Positions 19,701 through 27,375 of a stretch of DNA of 64,000 nucleotides are shown piece after piece; within the stretch, counting starts at the first letter, position 1, and each line of letters starts with the position of its first letter. The position numbers were made by a program, and so were the translations under genes. The DNA comes from Actinomycetospora lutea (lineage in GTDB: Bacteria; Actinomycetota; Actinomycetes; Mycobacteriales; Pseudonocardiaceae). The notes beneath the pieces are model-generated. The model was not told the DNA's origin, ran no database searches, and saw only the letters and a program-made list of their open reading frames with translations. The stretch is taken from positions 186,001-250,000 of the forward strand of contig NZ_JAQZAL010000002.1 of the NCBI RefSeq assembly GCF_028737205.1, written 5' to 3'.

Positions 19701-19963
19701 AGCGCAACCGTCTGATGTGGCTCACCTGCGCCGTGGACGGTGCCGACCACGCCGTCTCCGACGCCGCGTTCCTGGCCGCCCAGGGCGGCGACGGACGCTT
19801 CGAGGCGCTGTGCCGGGCGACCGTCTGGGCCTCGTCGCTCTCGGCTCCTCCGGAATCCCGGTGCGAGTCGTGCGCGACCGCGGCCGGCGAGCCGACCGCG
19901 GCGCCGGCCGACCGGCGCGGCGGGGGCCTGTGGTCGCGGCTGGTGTCGCGCGCCTCGGCCTGA
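19697..19963 (+). CDS. Small Cys-containing protein coupled to DUF397
   Basis: 88 residues starting VKRNRLMWLTCAVDG from a GTG overlapping the DUF397 stop. Cysteines occur in WLTC, EALC and a CESC pair. The C-terminus is basic and aromatic (GGGLWSRLVSRAS). I do not recognise a named family. The coupling suggests it belongs to the same regulatory module. The reading frame is supported by the overlap and the high third-position GC. Confidence 0.65.
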   Translation: MKRNRLMWLTCAVDGADHAVSDAAFLAAQGGDGRFEALCRATVWASSLSAPPESRCESCATAAGEPTAAPADRRGGGLWSRLVSRASA

Positions 19964-20117
19964 TCGGCGTGATCGGCCGTTCCGGTCGCTGTGTCACCCT
20001 CATGCGTCGTCACTCGTCCGAATACTGAGGAATCCGACCGTTCGGCGTAGAGTAATCACTCCGTCCTCGGACTAATGGCTGCATCCCTCAGTCAGGTGAC
20101 CTCATCCGAACGGCCAA

Positions 20118-20146
20118 TTGCTCTCCGTAACCCCCGGCCCTACGCT
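20118..20146 (+). promoter_or_regulatory. Promoter of the Roadblock-like operon
   Basis: TTGCTC (20118-20123), 17 nt spacer, TACGCT (20141-20146): a good match to the principal-sigma type. It lies 34 nt upstream of the first gene, which has its own ribosome site. The surrounding 20000-20120 segment is unusually AT-rich for the window. Confidence 0.6.
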
Positions 20147-20179
20147 GTGACCCGACCGAGTTGCGAACGAGAGGATTCC

Positions 20180-21295
20180 GTGATCACGGCGGCGACGTGT
20201 ACGGCGACCCCCACGGGGCCCGTCCCGGGAGCTCCTCTGAGCCCCGCCGCCGAGGTGACCACGCCGCCCGCCTCGTCCCTCTCGCTCCAGTCGCTGCGCG
20301 ATCTCCCGGGCCTGGCCCACGCGCTCCTCACCGACACCGACCCCGAGGGCCACGACCGCCGCGTGGTCGCCGAGATCGGCACCGACGAGGGCACCGCCGC
20401 CGCCGTGCTCGCCTGGGGCCGCCGCGCCGCCGCCGTCGCCACCGACCGGGATCTCGCACTCGACGACGTCATCGTCACCACCGACACGGCCCACCACCTG
20501 CTGCGCGCCGTGGGTACGCCGTCGGCCGGCTGGATCTACGTCCGCGTCCACCGCGACGGCGGCAACCTCGCCCTCGCCCGCCGGCGTCTCGCCGCGCTCA
20601 CCACCCGGACCCCCGCGGTGACCAGGACCCCGGCGCCGGCCGCTCGGGCCGAGCTCCCCCCGGGCCCGTCGTCGACGTCCGCGCCCCGCGTCCCGTCCCG
20701 GACGCCGTCGGCGGCCTCTCCCCTTGCGGTCGGGTCGCGGAGCTGGCCGGACCGCGGACCGAGCACGATCAGCCCACCCCCGATCCGCCCGCCGGCAGCG
20801 ACGCCGGCGAGCGCGCCGTCCGGGCCGGCGTCCCCGGCAGCCCCGGTCCCGGCCGCGCTGCCCGCCGCGTCGAGCCCGCCGGCCACCTCGCGGCCGCCCG
20901 CACGGGCACCCGCCCGGCCCCCGGCGACGCCGTGGGCCGCGGGGCCCGCACGGGGCACGCCGCGCGACAGCTCGCGGGACACGTCGTCGGCACCGTCGCC
21001 GAGGCGTGGGGTCCCGGACACCGCTCCGGACCTCCCCCGGCCCCGCCGGCCACCGGCCGCGTCCGCCCTGCCCGCGATCCCGGCCACGCCGGACGCCGGG
21101 CCGGGCGACGGCACGGCAGCACCACAGGGCTCGGCCGGCGTGCTCGGCCAACGCTGGCGCTCCGACCCCGAGACCCTGCGGCGCGTCCTCGCCGGCCTGC
21201 TCCGCCTGGGGCGCACGCCCCGGGCGGCCGTCGCCGGCGGCCCCGAACCGACCACCCGCTCCCCCGGAGCGACCCCGACACGGAGGAACCCATGA
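20180..21295 (+). CDS. Roadblock/LC7-like protein 1 with long Pro/Ala-rich tail
   Basis: 371 residues from GTG 20180, preceded by GAGAGGA. Residues about 30-140 align by eye to the next gene: DDVIVTTDTAHHLLRAV and GNLALARRRLAAL correspond to EDILITLDTQYHLIRPI and ANLAMARRDLKVI. About 190 residues of Pro/Ala/Ser/Arg-rich low complexity follow, then a short helix-like end containing LGQRWRSDPETLRRVLAGLL. The role is unknown; Roadblock/LC7 proteins in bacteria are often partners of small Ras-like GTPases. The stop overlaps the next start (ATGA). Confidence 0.7.
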   Translation: MITAATCTATPTGPVPGAPLSPAAEVTTPPASSLSLQSLRDLPGLAHALLTDTDPEGHDRRVVAEIGTDEGTAAAVLAWGRRAAAVATDRDLALDDVIVTTDTAHHLLRAVGTPSAGWIYVRVHRDGGNLALARRRLAALTTRTPAVTRTPAPAARAELPPGPSSTSAPRVPSRTPSAASPLAVGSRSWPDRGPSTISPPPIRPPAATPASAPSGPASPAAPVPAALPAASSPPATSRPPARAPARPPATPWAAGPARGTPRDSSRDTSSAPSPRRGVPDTAPDLPRPRRPPAASALPAIPATPDAGPGDGTAAPQGSAGVLGQRWRSDPETLRRVLAGLLRLGRTPRAAVAGGPEPTTRSPGATPTRRNP

Positions 21296-21732
21296 GTGAT
21301 GTCGAGTACGCCCTGAACGCCGCCGCCAACATCAAGGGCGCGTTCGCCGTGGCGATCGTCGACTACGACAGCGGCATGACCCTCGGGTCACGCGGCGGCA
21401 GCGCCGAGTTCGACCTCGACGTCGCCGCCCCCGGCAACAGCGAGGTCGTGCGCGCGAAGTTCGACGTCATGCAGAAGCTGGGCCTGCGCGAGACGATCGA
21501 GGACATCCTGATCACGCTCGACACGCAGTACCACCTCATCCGGCCGATCTACTCGAACGGCGACGACAAGCTGTTCTTCTACCTGGTCCTCAACCGCCAG
21601 CAGGCCAACCTCGCGATGGCCCGCCGGGACCTCAAGGTCATCGGTCAGCGCTTCTACCTCGACGACCCGTCGTCGGCGCCGGCCGTCCCCGCCCAGGACC
21701 AGGGCTACTACCAGCAGGCCGGACGGCGCTGA
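21292..21732 (+). CDS. Roadblock/LC7-like protein 2 (minimal form)
   Basis: 146 residues, almost only the domain: VEYALNAAANIKGAFAVAIV, DYDSGMTLGS, then VRAKFDVMQKLGLRETIEDI, TLDTQYHLIRPIY, LFFYLVLNRQQANLAMARRD. A short Pro/Gln tail follows. Related proteins of unknown function are present in Streptomyces and Frankia as far as I recall. The start codon overlaps the first Roadblock-like gene. No GTPase of the MglA/CvnD type is visible within the window. Confidence 0.75.
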   Translation: MSDVEYALNAAANIKGAFAVAIVDYDSGMTLGSRGGSAEFDLDVAAPGNSEVVRAKFDVMQKLGLRETIEDILITLDTQYHLIRPIYSNGDDKLFFYLVLNRQQANLAMARRDLKVIGQRFYLDDPSSAPAVPAQDQGYYQQAGRR

Positions 21733-21760
21733 CGCCCGTCACCGGAGGGGAGCCGCGGGG

Positions 21761-22615
21761 GTGGGAGACGGTGCGGGGAGCACGCCGACGGGAGAGCGGA
21801 GCTCGACCCGTCGAGGTGGCCGACATCGCCACCTGACGTGCGTGCGCTCGGACGGGCTGTCGGCGGTCCTGCGCCCGCTGCTCGACGACCGCCGCATCGT
21901 CGCCGCCACCCTCGTGGACGTCGACAGCGGACTGATCCTCGACGGCTACGTCGACGACCCGGGCGACCAGCCCGGGCTCGCCGACCTCGAGCTGCTCGGG
22001 GCGTCCCACGCCGACATGGTCAAGGCCGCCCAGGTCCTGGCCCCCACCCTCGCGGAGCTCACCGTGAGCACCGACGACGGCCACCACCATGTGCTCCACG
22101 CCGTGCCCGACCCGCACGGCGAGCGGCTGGTGGTGGCCGTCGTCGTGCGCGGGGCCCCGCGCCACGTCACCCGCGCCCGGCTGCGCCTGCGCACGGTCTC
22201 GGTGGAGGCGCTCACCGCCGGGCCCACGCTCGCCCGCCGTCCGGTCGACGGCAGCTGGGTCGTCGACGACCCGACGCCGGAGAGCACCGCCACGGACGGC
22301 ACAGAGGACCACACCGACGACGACACCGAGGACGACACCGCCGGCCGCGACGCCCCGGCGGACGTCCCGGCGTCCGGCGGCGCGCCGCTCTCGGCCATGG
22401 CGCCGCACGGCGTCACCGCGCCCGCCGCGCCCACGGCGGACAGGGCGCCGTCGGCGACGGTGTCCTCGGTCGCGTCCTCGCTGGCCACGGAGCTCCCCGG
22501 GGGTCTCTCCGGGCGTCTCTCCGGGGGTCTCTCCTCGCGCCTGGTGCCGCTGAGTGACGCTAGGCCGGGAGACGCACGGCGAGGGACAGCGCGAACCGGC
22601 CCTGCGGGTCGGTGA
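21761..22615 (+). CDS. Roadblock/LC7-like protein 3 with acidic disordered tail
   Basis: 284 residues from GTG 21761, supported by GGAGGGGAG about 8 nt upstream. The domain covers about residues 28-150: ATLVDVDSGLILDGYV, then LAELTVSTDDGHHHVLHAV and RLVVAVVVRGAPRHVTRARL parallel the same blocks in the two upstream genes. The tail is Asp/Glu/Thr-rich (TEDHTDDDTEDDTAG), then Ala/Pro/Ser-rich, and holds a three-unit 12-bp tandem repeat. The first 17 residues come from the dispersed repeat, so GTG 21842 is an alternative start. The last 56 bp overlap the convergent egtD gene. Confidence 0.65.
   Translation: MGDGAGSTPTGERSSTRRGGRHRHLTCVRSDGLSAVLRPLLDDRRIVAATLVDVDSGLILDGYVDDPGDQPGLADLELLGASHADMVKAAQVLAPTLAELTVSTDDGHHHVLHAVPDPHGERLVVAVVVRGAPRHVTRARLRLRTVSVEALTAGPTLARRPVDGSWVVDDPTPESTATDGTEDHTDDDTEDDTAGRDAPADVPASGGAPLSAMAPHGVTAPAAPTADRAPSATVSSVASSLATELPGGLSGRLSGGLSSRLVPLSDARPGDARRGTARTGPAGR
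21763..21809 (+). repeat. Dispersed repeat, long form, copy A
   Basis: Contains GGGAGACG, then GGGGAGCACGCCGACGGG and GCGGAGCTCGACCC, matching the copies at 54882-54935 and 24396-24449 with small gaps. It lies just inside the third Roadblock-like gene and would encode residues 2-17 of that protein if GTG 21761 is the start. Confidence 0.7.
22497..22532 (+). repeat. 12-bp tandem repeat, three units
   Basis: Three copies of CCGGGGGTCTCT (the middle one CCGGGCGTCTCT) encode a GLSGRLSGGLS-type stretch near the C-terminus of the third Roadblock-like protein. The length is a multiple of three, so copy number changes would keep the frame. Confidence 0.8.
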
Positions 22616-23537
22616 ACCACCCGTCGTGGGAGAAGCCCGCGACGGCCAGCTCGTCGCGGATGCGCTCGCGCGTGAACTTGGTCGAGATCTCGGTGCGCAT
22701 CTCCTCGCCGTCGGCGAAGTCGATCTCCAGGTCCAGCTCGGGCACCCGCACGTGCATGGCCCGCCGCGCCCGCAGCCGCATCTCGATCCGGCTGGCCTGC
22801 GGCACCCACACGGCGAGGTGCTCGAACCCGTCCGGGTCGAAGTCCGCGCCCAGCACCCGGTTGAGCACCCCGAGCACGTTGAGGTCGAACGCCGCCGTCA
22901 CGCCCGCGGCGTCGTCGTAGGCCGCCACCAGCGTCGCCTCGTCCTTGACGAGGTCGGTGCCGACGAGGAACGCCTCTCCCGGGTCGAGCGCGTCGGAAAG
23001 GGCGGCGAGGAACGTCTGCCGATGGGTGGGCTCGAAGTTCCCGAGCGTCCCGCCCAGCAGCGCCACGAGACGGCGCCCGTCGTGGGGCACGCTGCGCAGG
23101 TCGCTGGTGAAGTCGGCGACGACGCCGTGCACGTCGAGCCCCGGGTAGGCCTCGACCAGCCCCGGCACGGCCTCCTCGAGCGCCGCAGGCGACACGTCCA
23201 CCGGGACGTAGCGGCGCAGCGTGCCGGCGCGCTGCAGGGCGTCGAGCAGCACCGGCGTCTTCGACGACGATCCCGAGCCGAGCTCGACGAAGGTGTCGGC
23301 GGCCGCCGCGCGGGCGATGGTGTCGGCGTGCTCGGTCAGGGCCTCGCGCTCGGCGGTGAAGGGGTAGTACTCGGGCAGCGCGGTGATCTGCTCGAACAGC
23401 TCGCTGCCCCGGGCGTCGTACAGCCACTGGGGGGTGAGCACCTTCGGGCTGGCGGTGAGGCCCCGGCGCGCGTCCGCGCGCAGGGCGGTGTCGGCGTCGT
23501 CGGCGGTGAGGTGTACGTCGAGCGCGGGCAGGCTCAT
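22560..23537 (-). CDS. egtD: L-histidine N-alpha-methyltransferase
   Basis: 325 residues from ATG 23537. EgtD trimethylates histidine to hercynine, the first step of ergothioneine synthesis. Signatures are SPKVLTPQWLYDARGSELFE, QITALPEYYPFTAEREAL, the SAM motif FVELGSGSSSKTPVLLDAL, GGTLGNFEPTHRQTFL, and NRVLGADFDPDGFEHLAVW with the histidine-binding region. It is the last gene of egtABCD. The 81-nt gap to egtC holds a GC hairpin. Its 3' end overlaps the convergent Roadblock-like gene by 56 bp. Confidence 0.96.
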   Translation of the reverse strand: MSLPALDVHLTADDADTALRADARRGLTASPKVLTPQWLYDARGSELFEQITALPEYYPFTAEREALTEHADTIARAAAADTFVELGSGSSSKTPVLLDALQRAGTLRRYVPVDVSPAALEEAVPGLVEAYPGLDVHGVVADFTSDLRSVPHDGRRLVALLGGTLGNFEPTHRQTFLAALSDALDPGEAFLVGTDLVKDEATLVAAYDDAAGVTAAFDLNVLGVLNRVLGADFDPDGFEHLAVWVPQASRIEMRLRARRAMHVRVPELDLEIDFADGEEMRTEISTKFTRERIRDELAVAGFSHDGWFTDPQGRFALSLAVRLPA

Positions 23538-23565
23538 CGGTGCGGGGTCACGTCCTGGGGTCGGG

Positions 23566-23588
23566 GCGCGCGCCGGTCGGGCGCGCGC
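23566..23588. other. Intercistronic hairpin between egtC and egtD
   Basis: GCGCGCGCC and GGCGCGCGC form a perfect 9-bp stem with a 5-nt loop in the only sizeable gap of the egt operon. It could lower or stabilise downstream transcript; the sequence alone does not decide. Confidence 0.55.
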
Positions 23589-23618
23589 GGCGTTCACGGC
23601 GTCGGGAACGGTGGAGCG

Positions 23619-24383
23619 CTACAACGGCGAGATGGCGACGGCCGGCCGGTCGTGCCCGCCGCCCGCCCGGGCGACGAGCAGGGAACCGTCGGGGACCGGG
23701 ACCCACGCGCGGTCGGGATCCAGGGGTTCGGACGCGACGGTGACCGCACCGTCGGGATGCGTCCGGTACGACAGGGCGTGGTCGACGGCCGTGGCGACGA
23801 TCTGCTCGCCGTCGGCGACCAGCAGGTTGAGCCGCGAGCCGGGGGCCGCCGCGAGCGTGTCGGCGACGACGCCGGCCACCGCGTCGGCGATGTCCTTGCC
23901 GGCGGCGAGCCGCGCGCGCACCAGGGCCCAGAGCAGGGCCGAGTCGGTGGCGGCCTCGAGGGTCAGCAGGTCGAGCGCGGGCAGTGCGGCGGCGAGGTCG
24001 GCCATGCTGTGCGGCCAGCCGCGCACGACGCCGTTGTGGCTGAACAGCCGGCCGCCGGGGTCGCGGAACGGCGCGCACGCCGCCGTCGACACCGGCATCC
24101 CCACCGTCGCCGAGCGCACGGCGGCGACCAGCGCCGTCGTCGCGACCCCGCGCGCGAGGTCGAGGAACGACGCGTCGGTCCACATCGGGTCGTCGCGCCG
24201 GTAGAGCAGGGGCTCGCCGGCCGCGGTGAACCAGCCGACGCCGAAGCCGTCGGCGTTCACGGTGCCGCCGCCGCGCATGTCGGCGGGCGCAGAGCTCTGC
24301 ACGAGCAGGGAGTGCGCGGGCTCGACCAGCAGCGACGCGAGCGTCACCGGCGTCGGGCCCACGTGGGCCAGGTGGCGGCACAC
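23619..24383 (-). CDS. egtC: Gamma-glutamyl-hercynylcysteine sulfoxide amidohydrolase
   Basis: 254 residues from GTG 24383, 4 nt after the egtB stop. The second residue is Cys (VCRHLAHVGP), the N-terminal nucleophile of class II glutamine amidotransferase folds after initiator removal. GGGTVNADGFGVGWF and RLFSHNGVVRGWP are conserved amidotransferase blocks. It removes the gamma-glutamyl group from the EgtB product. A complete copy in the usual place in the operon. Confidence 0.95.
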   Translation of the reverse strand: MCRHLAHVGPTPVTLASLLVEPAHSLLVQSSAPADMRGGGTVNADGFGVGWFTAAGEPLLYRRDDPMWTDASFLDLARGVATTALVAAVRSATVGMPVSTAACAPFRDPGGRLFSHNGVVRGWPHSMADLAAALPALDLLTLEAATDSALLWALVRARLAAGKDIADAVAGVVADTLAAAPGSRLNLLVADGEQIVATAVDHALSYRTHPDGAVTVASEPLDPDRAWVPVPDGSLLVARAGGGHDRPAVAISPL

Positions 24384-24387
24384 GGGG

Positions 24388-25791
24388 TCAGGCGTCCCGC
24401 GACACGGAGCGATCGGGGGAGCACGCCGAGAAGGGAGCTGGACCGTCGGAGCGCGCGCAGCGGAACCCGGAGAAGATCTGGCGGCGGATCGGCAGGTCCC
24501 AGTTGCGGAAGGTCGCGCGGGCGTTCGGGGTGCCGACGCCGAACGACGAGCCGCGCAGCATCCGGAAGTCGCCGCCGAAGAAGACCTCGGAGTACTCCTT
24601 GTACGGGAACGGCTCGAAGCCCGGGTAGCCCTCGAGCCCCGAGTCGCACCACTCCCACACGTCGCCGATCAGCTGGTGCACGCCCAGCGGCGACGCACCG
24701 GCCGGGTAGGCGCCGACGGCGGCGGGCTGCAGGTGGCGCTGGTCGAGGTTGGCGTGCTCGGGCGTCGGGTCCTCGTCGCCCCACGGGAAGCGCCGGGTGG
24801 TGCCCGTGGCGTGGTCGTAACGCGCGGCGAACTCCCACTCGACCTCGGTGGGCAGGCGCTTGCCGGCCCAGGCGGCGTAGGCCGCGGCCTCGTGGAAGCA
24901 GACGTGCAGCACCGGCTGGTCGGCGACCTCGTCGACGGCCTCGCGCACCCCGAACGAGGTCCGGTGCCAGCGGTCCCCGACCCGCTCCCACGTCATCGGC
25001 GCGGTCCAGCCCTCGGCGGTGATGTGCTCCCAGCCGGCCCCCGACCACAGCGAGCGGTCGCGGTAGCCGCCGTCGTCGACGAACCGCGCGTACTCGGCGT
25101 TGGTCACCGGGGCGGCGTCGAGCCAGAAGTCGGCGACGTGCACGGGGTGGGCGGGCTTCTCGTTGTCGAGCGCGGCGGGCTCGACGGAGGTGCCGAGGAG
25201 GAACTCCGCCCCCGGGTGGAACACCTCGGTGCCCGCGAGGCCCGGCACGACGGACCGGGGCGGCGGGTCGGCGTGCAGCACGGGCGCCCCCGCGCGCAGC
25301 TGGTGGGTCGCGAGCATCGTCTCCACGTGCTGCTGCTCGTGCTGCACGATCATCGAGAAGACGAAACCGTCGGCGAGGGTGCGGCGCTCGTCGAACGCCC
25401 CGGCCTCGAGGTGCTCGAGCGCCTTCTCGCGCACCCGGTCGCCGTAGACCCGCGCCTCGGCCGGGTCGAGCAGCGGCAGGGCGGGCCGGCCGGCACGCGG
25501 GTTGGTGAACGCGTCGTAGAGGTGGTCGACGTCCTCGCGCACCCCGGCGACCAGGTCGCTGTCGGGCGCCCCGCGCCGCACCAGCCAGTAGTCCTCCATG
25601 TTCGCGATGTGCGCCACGTCCCAGTGGAACGGCGACATCAGCGGCGAGTGCTGCCGGGTGAAGTCGGGGTCGTCGCCGGCGAAGACGTCGTGGGTCAGCG
25701 CCCGGGTCCGCGCGCGCGCGGCGGCGAGCTCGGCGGCGAGGCGGGTGCGCAGTGCGGCGCGGTCCTGCGGGGTGGGGGTCGGCGCGGTCAT
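24388..25791 (-). CDS. egtB: Hercynine oxygenase (sulfoxide synthase)
   Basis: 467 residues; ATG overlaps the egtA stop (ATGA). The N-terminal DinB-like domain carries the iron ligands in FHWDVAHIANMEDYW and in VQHEQQHVETM. The C-terminal formylglycine-generating-enzyme-type domain has PVTNAEYARFVDDGGY, LPTEVEWEFAARYD, IGDVWEWCDS and FRNWDLPIRRQIFSGFRCA. It joins gamma-glutamylcysteine to hercynine with O2. After FRCAR the family normally ends; here about 20 more residues (SDGPAPFSACSPDRSVSRDA) are encoded by a dispersed repeat in antisense orientation. Confidence 0.96.
   Translation of the reverse strand: MTAPTPTPQDRAALRTRLAAELAAARARTRALTHDVFAGDDPDFTRQHSPLMSPFHWDVAHIANMEDYWLVRRGAPDSDLVAGVREDVDHLYDAFTNPRAGRPALPLLDPAEARVYGDRVREKALEHLEAGAFDERRTLADGFVFSMIVQHEQQHVETMLATHQLRAGAPVLHADPPPRSVVPGLAGTEVFHPGAEFLLGTSVEPAALDNEKPAHPVHVADFWLDAAPVTNAEYARFVDDGGYRDRSLWSGAGWEHITAEGWTAPMTWERVGDRWHRTSFGVREAVDEVADQPVLHVCFHEAAAYAAWAGKRLPTEVEWEFAARYDHATGTTRRFPWGDEDPTPEHANLDQRHLQPAAVGAYPAGASPLGVHQLIGDVWEWCDSGLEGYPGFEPFPYKEYSEVFFGGDFRMLRGSSFGVGTPNARATFRNWDLPIRRQIFSGFRCARSDGPAPFSACSPDRSVSRDA
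24396..24449 (+). repeat. Dispersed repeat, long form, copy B, in the 3' end of egtB
   Basis: Aligns without gaps to 54882-54935 over 54 positions with roughly 44 identities by eye, including an identical GGGGAGCACGCCGA and GGGAGCT. It lies antisense to egtB and codes for the C-terminal tail beyond the conserved domain. Confidence 0.75.
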
Positions 25792-27221
25792 GGACGCTCA
25801 CCTCCGAGGAGGGTCGGGGGCCCGGCGACGCCGTCGGTGTCGTCGGGGTTGTCGTCGGGGTGGTCGTCGGGGTGGTCGTCGGGGTGGTCGTCGGGCGCGA
25901 GGCCCGCCTCGGCGGCGTCGAGCGGGTCGTCGGCCGGGCACCGCCCGCGCAGCACCCGCTCGCTGATGACGCGGTCGACGAGCTCGTGCACGTCGGCCGG
26001 CAGGTCGGCGAAGGCGGGACCGGCCAGGGTGCGGTGGGCCTGGGCGAAGACGTCGCCCGCGGCGCGGCGCAGGACGCGGTCGGCGAGGCCGTGGCGGGCC
26101 GCGGCGGTCCAGCGGTCGACGGCGGGCTCGGCGGCGGCGCGGGCGCGGGCGACGGTGTCCGGGTCGTGCATCAGCGCCGCCACGACGACCAGCGGGACGA
26201 CCCACTCGTCGCCGGCCTGCTGGTCGAGGTAGCGCACCTCGAGGTGGCCCTGCGGGCGCACCGGCGGGAACAGCGTCGTCAGGTGGTAGTCGAGGTCCGC
26301 CCGGGTGGGCGCCGGGTCCAGCCGCCCGTCGATCCACTCGGCGAACGTGACGTCGGGCGCGTCCCACGACACCCCGTCGGCGCCCTCGCGCCGCAGGCAC
26401 AGCAGGCGGGTGTCGAGCGCGCGGCGCGCGTACGCGGTGGCCGGGTCGCCCTCGAGCGTGCGGGGCGGGGCGGTGCGCTCGGGGTCGAGGGCCATCCACG
26501 CCGCCCACCGCGACGACTTCCACCCGGTGCGCCGGCCGTGCACCGCGGGTGAGTTGGCGAACGCGGCGAGCAGGACCGGGCCGAGCTCGTGCAGCGCGGC
26601 CCACCGGCGCGCGACCTCGTCACCCTCCCCGGCGTCGACGCAGACCTGCACGGCGGTCGTCGAGCACATCATGGTGCGGCCGTGGGGACCGATGCGGTCG
26701 AACGTCGCCTCCATCGCCGCGTAGCGCGGGATCCGCAGCAGCCGGCGCGGGGGACGCAGCGGGTCGCTCGCCCGCGGGACGGTCGTCAGGCCCTCGGCGG
26801 CGAGCAGCGTGTGCAGCCCCGCCACGTCGGTGCGGACGGCGTGCACGAGACCGGCGACCGACGGCAGGGGCGGGCTCGCGATCTCCACCTGGCCACCGGG
26901 CTCGACGGTGATCGTGCCGCCCGCGGGGAGCGGGGCGGGACCGGAGCCGTTGCGCGGGTGACGGGGCGCGACGGTGGTGGGGGCGTGCGGCCCGAGAGCA
27001 TGGACCAGCACGGCGGGGTCGAGGGGTCGGGTGGGGTCGTCGTCGTGGCGCACGAGCCACTCGAGCTCGGTGCCGACGAGGCGCGGCGGGCCGTGCTTGA
27101 AGCACACCGAGGCGACGTAGGCCTCCGCGACCGCCCGCTCGGTGAGGGGCGCGGCCGGGTCGAGGGCGATCCCCGGCCGTCCCGTGTCCCCAGGGCGCAC
27201 GGAGGGCGTCGGAGCCGCCAC
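25788..27221 (-). CDS. egtA: Glutamate-cysteine ligase of ergothioneine synthesis
   Basis: 477 residues from GTG 27221 with GGGAGG just upstream. It makes gamma-glutamylcysteine from Glu, Cys and ATP. Family blocks are VGTELEWLVRHDDDP, GGTITVEPGGQVEIASPPLP, RYAAMEATFDRIGPHGRTMM, ANSPAVHGRRTGWKSSR and GHLEVRYLDQQAGDEW. The C-terminal tail contains DDHPDDHPDDHPDDNP, made by a 12-bp tandem repeat. First gene of egtABCD, with a -10-like TAGCGT about 75 nt upstream. No egtE follows egtD. Confidence 0.95.
   Translation of the reverse strand: MAAPTPSVRPGDTGRPGIALDPAAPLTERAVAEAYVASVCFKHGPPRLVGTELEWLVRHDDDPTRPLDPAVLVHALGPHAPTTVAPRHPRNGSGPAPLPAGGTITVEPGGQVEIASPPLPSVAGLVHAVRTDVAGLHTLLAAEGLTTVPRASDPLRPPRRLLRIPRYAAMEATFDRIGPHGRTMMCSTTAVQVCVDAGEGDEVARRWAALHELGPVLLAAFANSPAVHGRRTGWKSSRWAAWMALDPERTAPPRTLEGDPATAYARRALDTRLLCLRREGADGVSWDAPDVTFAEWIDGRLDPAPTRADLDYHLTTLFPPVRPQGHLEVRYLDQQAGDEWVVPLVVVAALMHDPDTVARARAAAEPAVDRWTAAARHGLADRVLRRAAGDVFAQAHRTLAGPAFADLPADVHELVDRVISERVLRGRCPADDPLDAAEAGLAPDDHPDDHPDDHPDDNPDDTDGVAGPPTLLGGERP
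25839..25896 (+). repeat. 12-bp tandem repeat in egtA
   Basis: Nearly five units of GTCGTCGGGGTG, the outer ones slightly diverged, encode an Asp-Asp-His-Pro repeat at the EgtA C-terminus. Frame is kept whatever the copy number, so strain variation is likely. Confidence 0.9.
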
Positions 27222-27296
27222 GGAGCCTCCCTGATCGACCCGACACCGGCGGCGAACGCCGAGGTCGCTGCTGCAGACGCGCACGGACGCTCAGCG

Positions 27297-27302
27297 ACGC
27301 TA
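27297..27302 (-). promoter_or_regulatory. Candidate -10 element of egtABCD
   Basis: TAGCGT on the minus strand lies about 76 nt upstream of the egtA start in the gap before the exporter gene. No confident -35 is seen. Confidence 0.4.
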
Positions 27303-27375
27303 CACGCGGGTACGACGGCCCGCAGGGGGTCGAGCGGCAAGTGTCCCGGATGCGAACATCACAGTGAGTGATCGC

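Noticed and set aside
23540-23597. N-terminal extension of EgtD from GTG 23597
   Set aside because: The added residues are Ala/Arg/Pro-rich and would span the GC hairpin; ATG 23537 gives the usual EgtD start.
22560-25022. Open plus-strand frame opposite egtD, egtC and part of egtB
   Set aside because: Val/Gly/Arg/His-rich shadow; the minus-strand egt genes have full family motifs.
25839-25896. Regular 12-bp units as a possible CRISPR array
   Set aside because: Units are contiguous without spacers and lie in frame within egtA.
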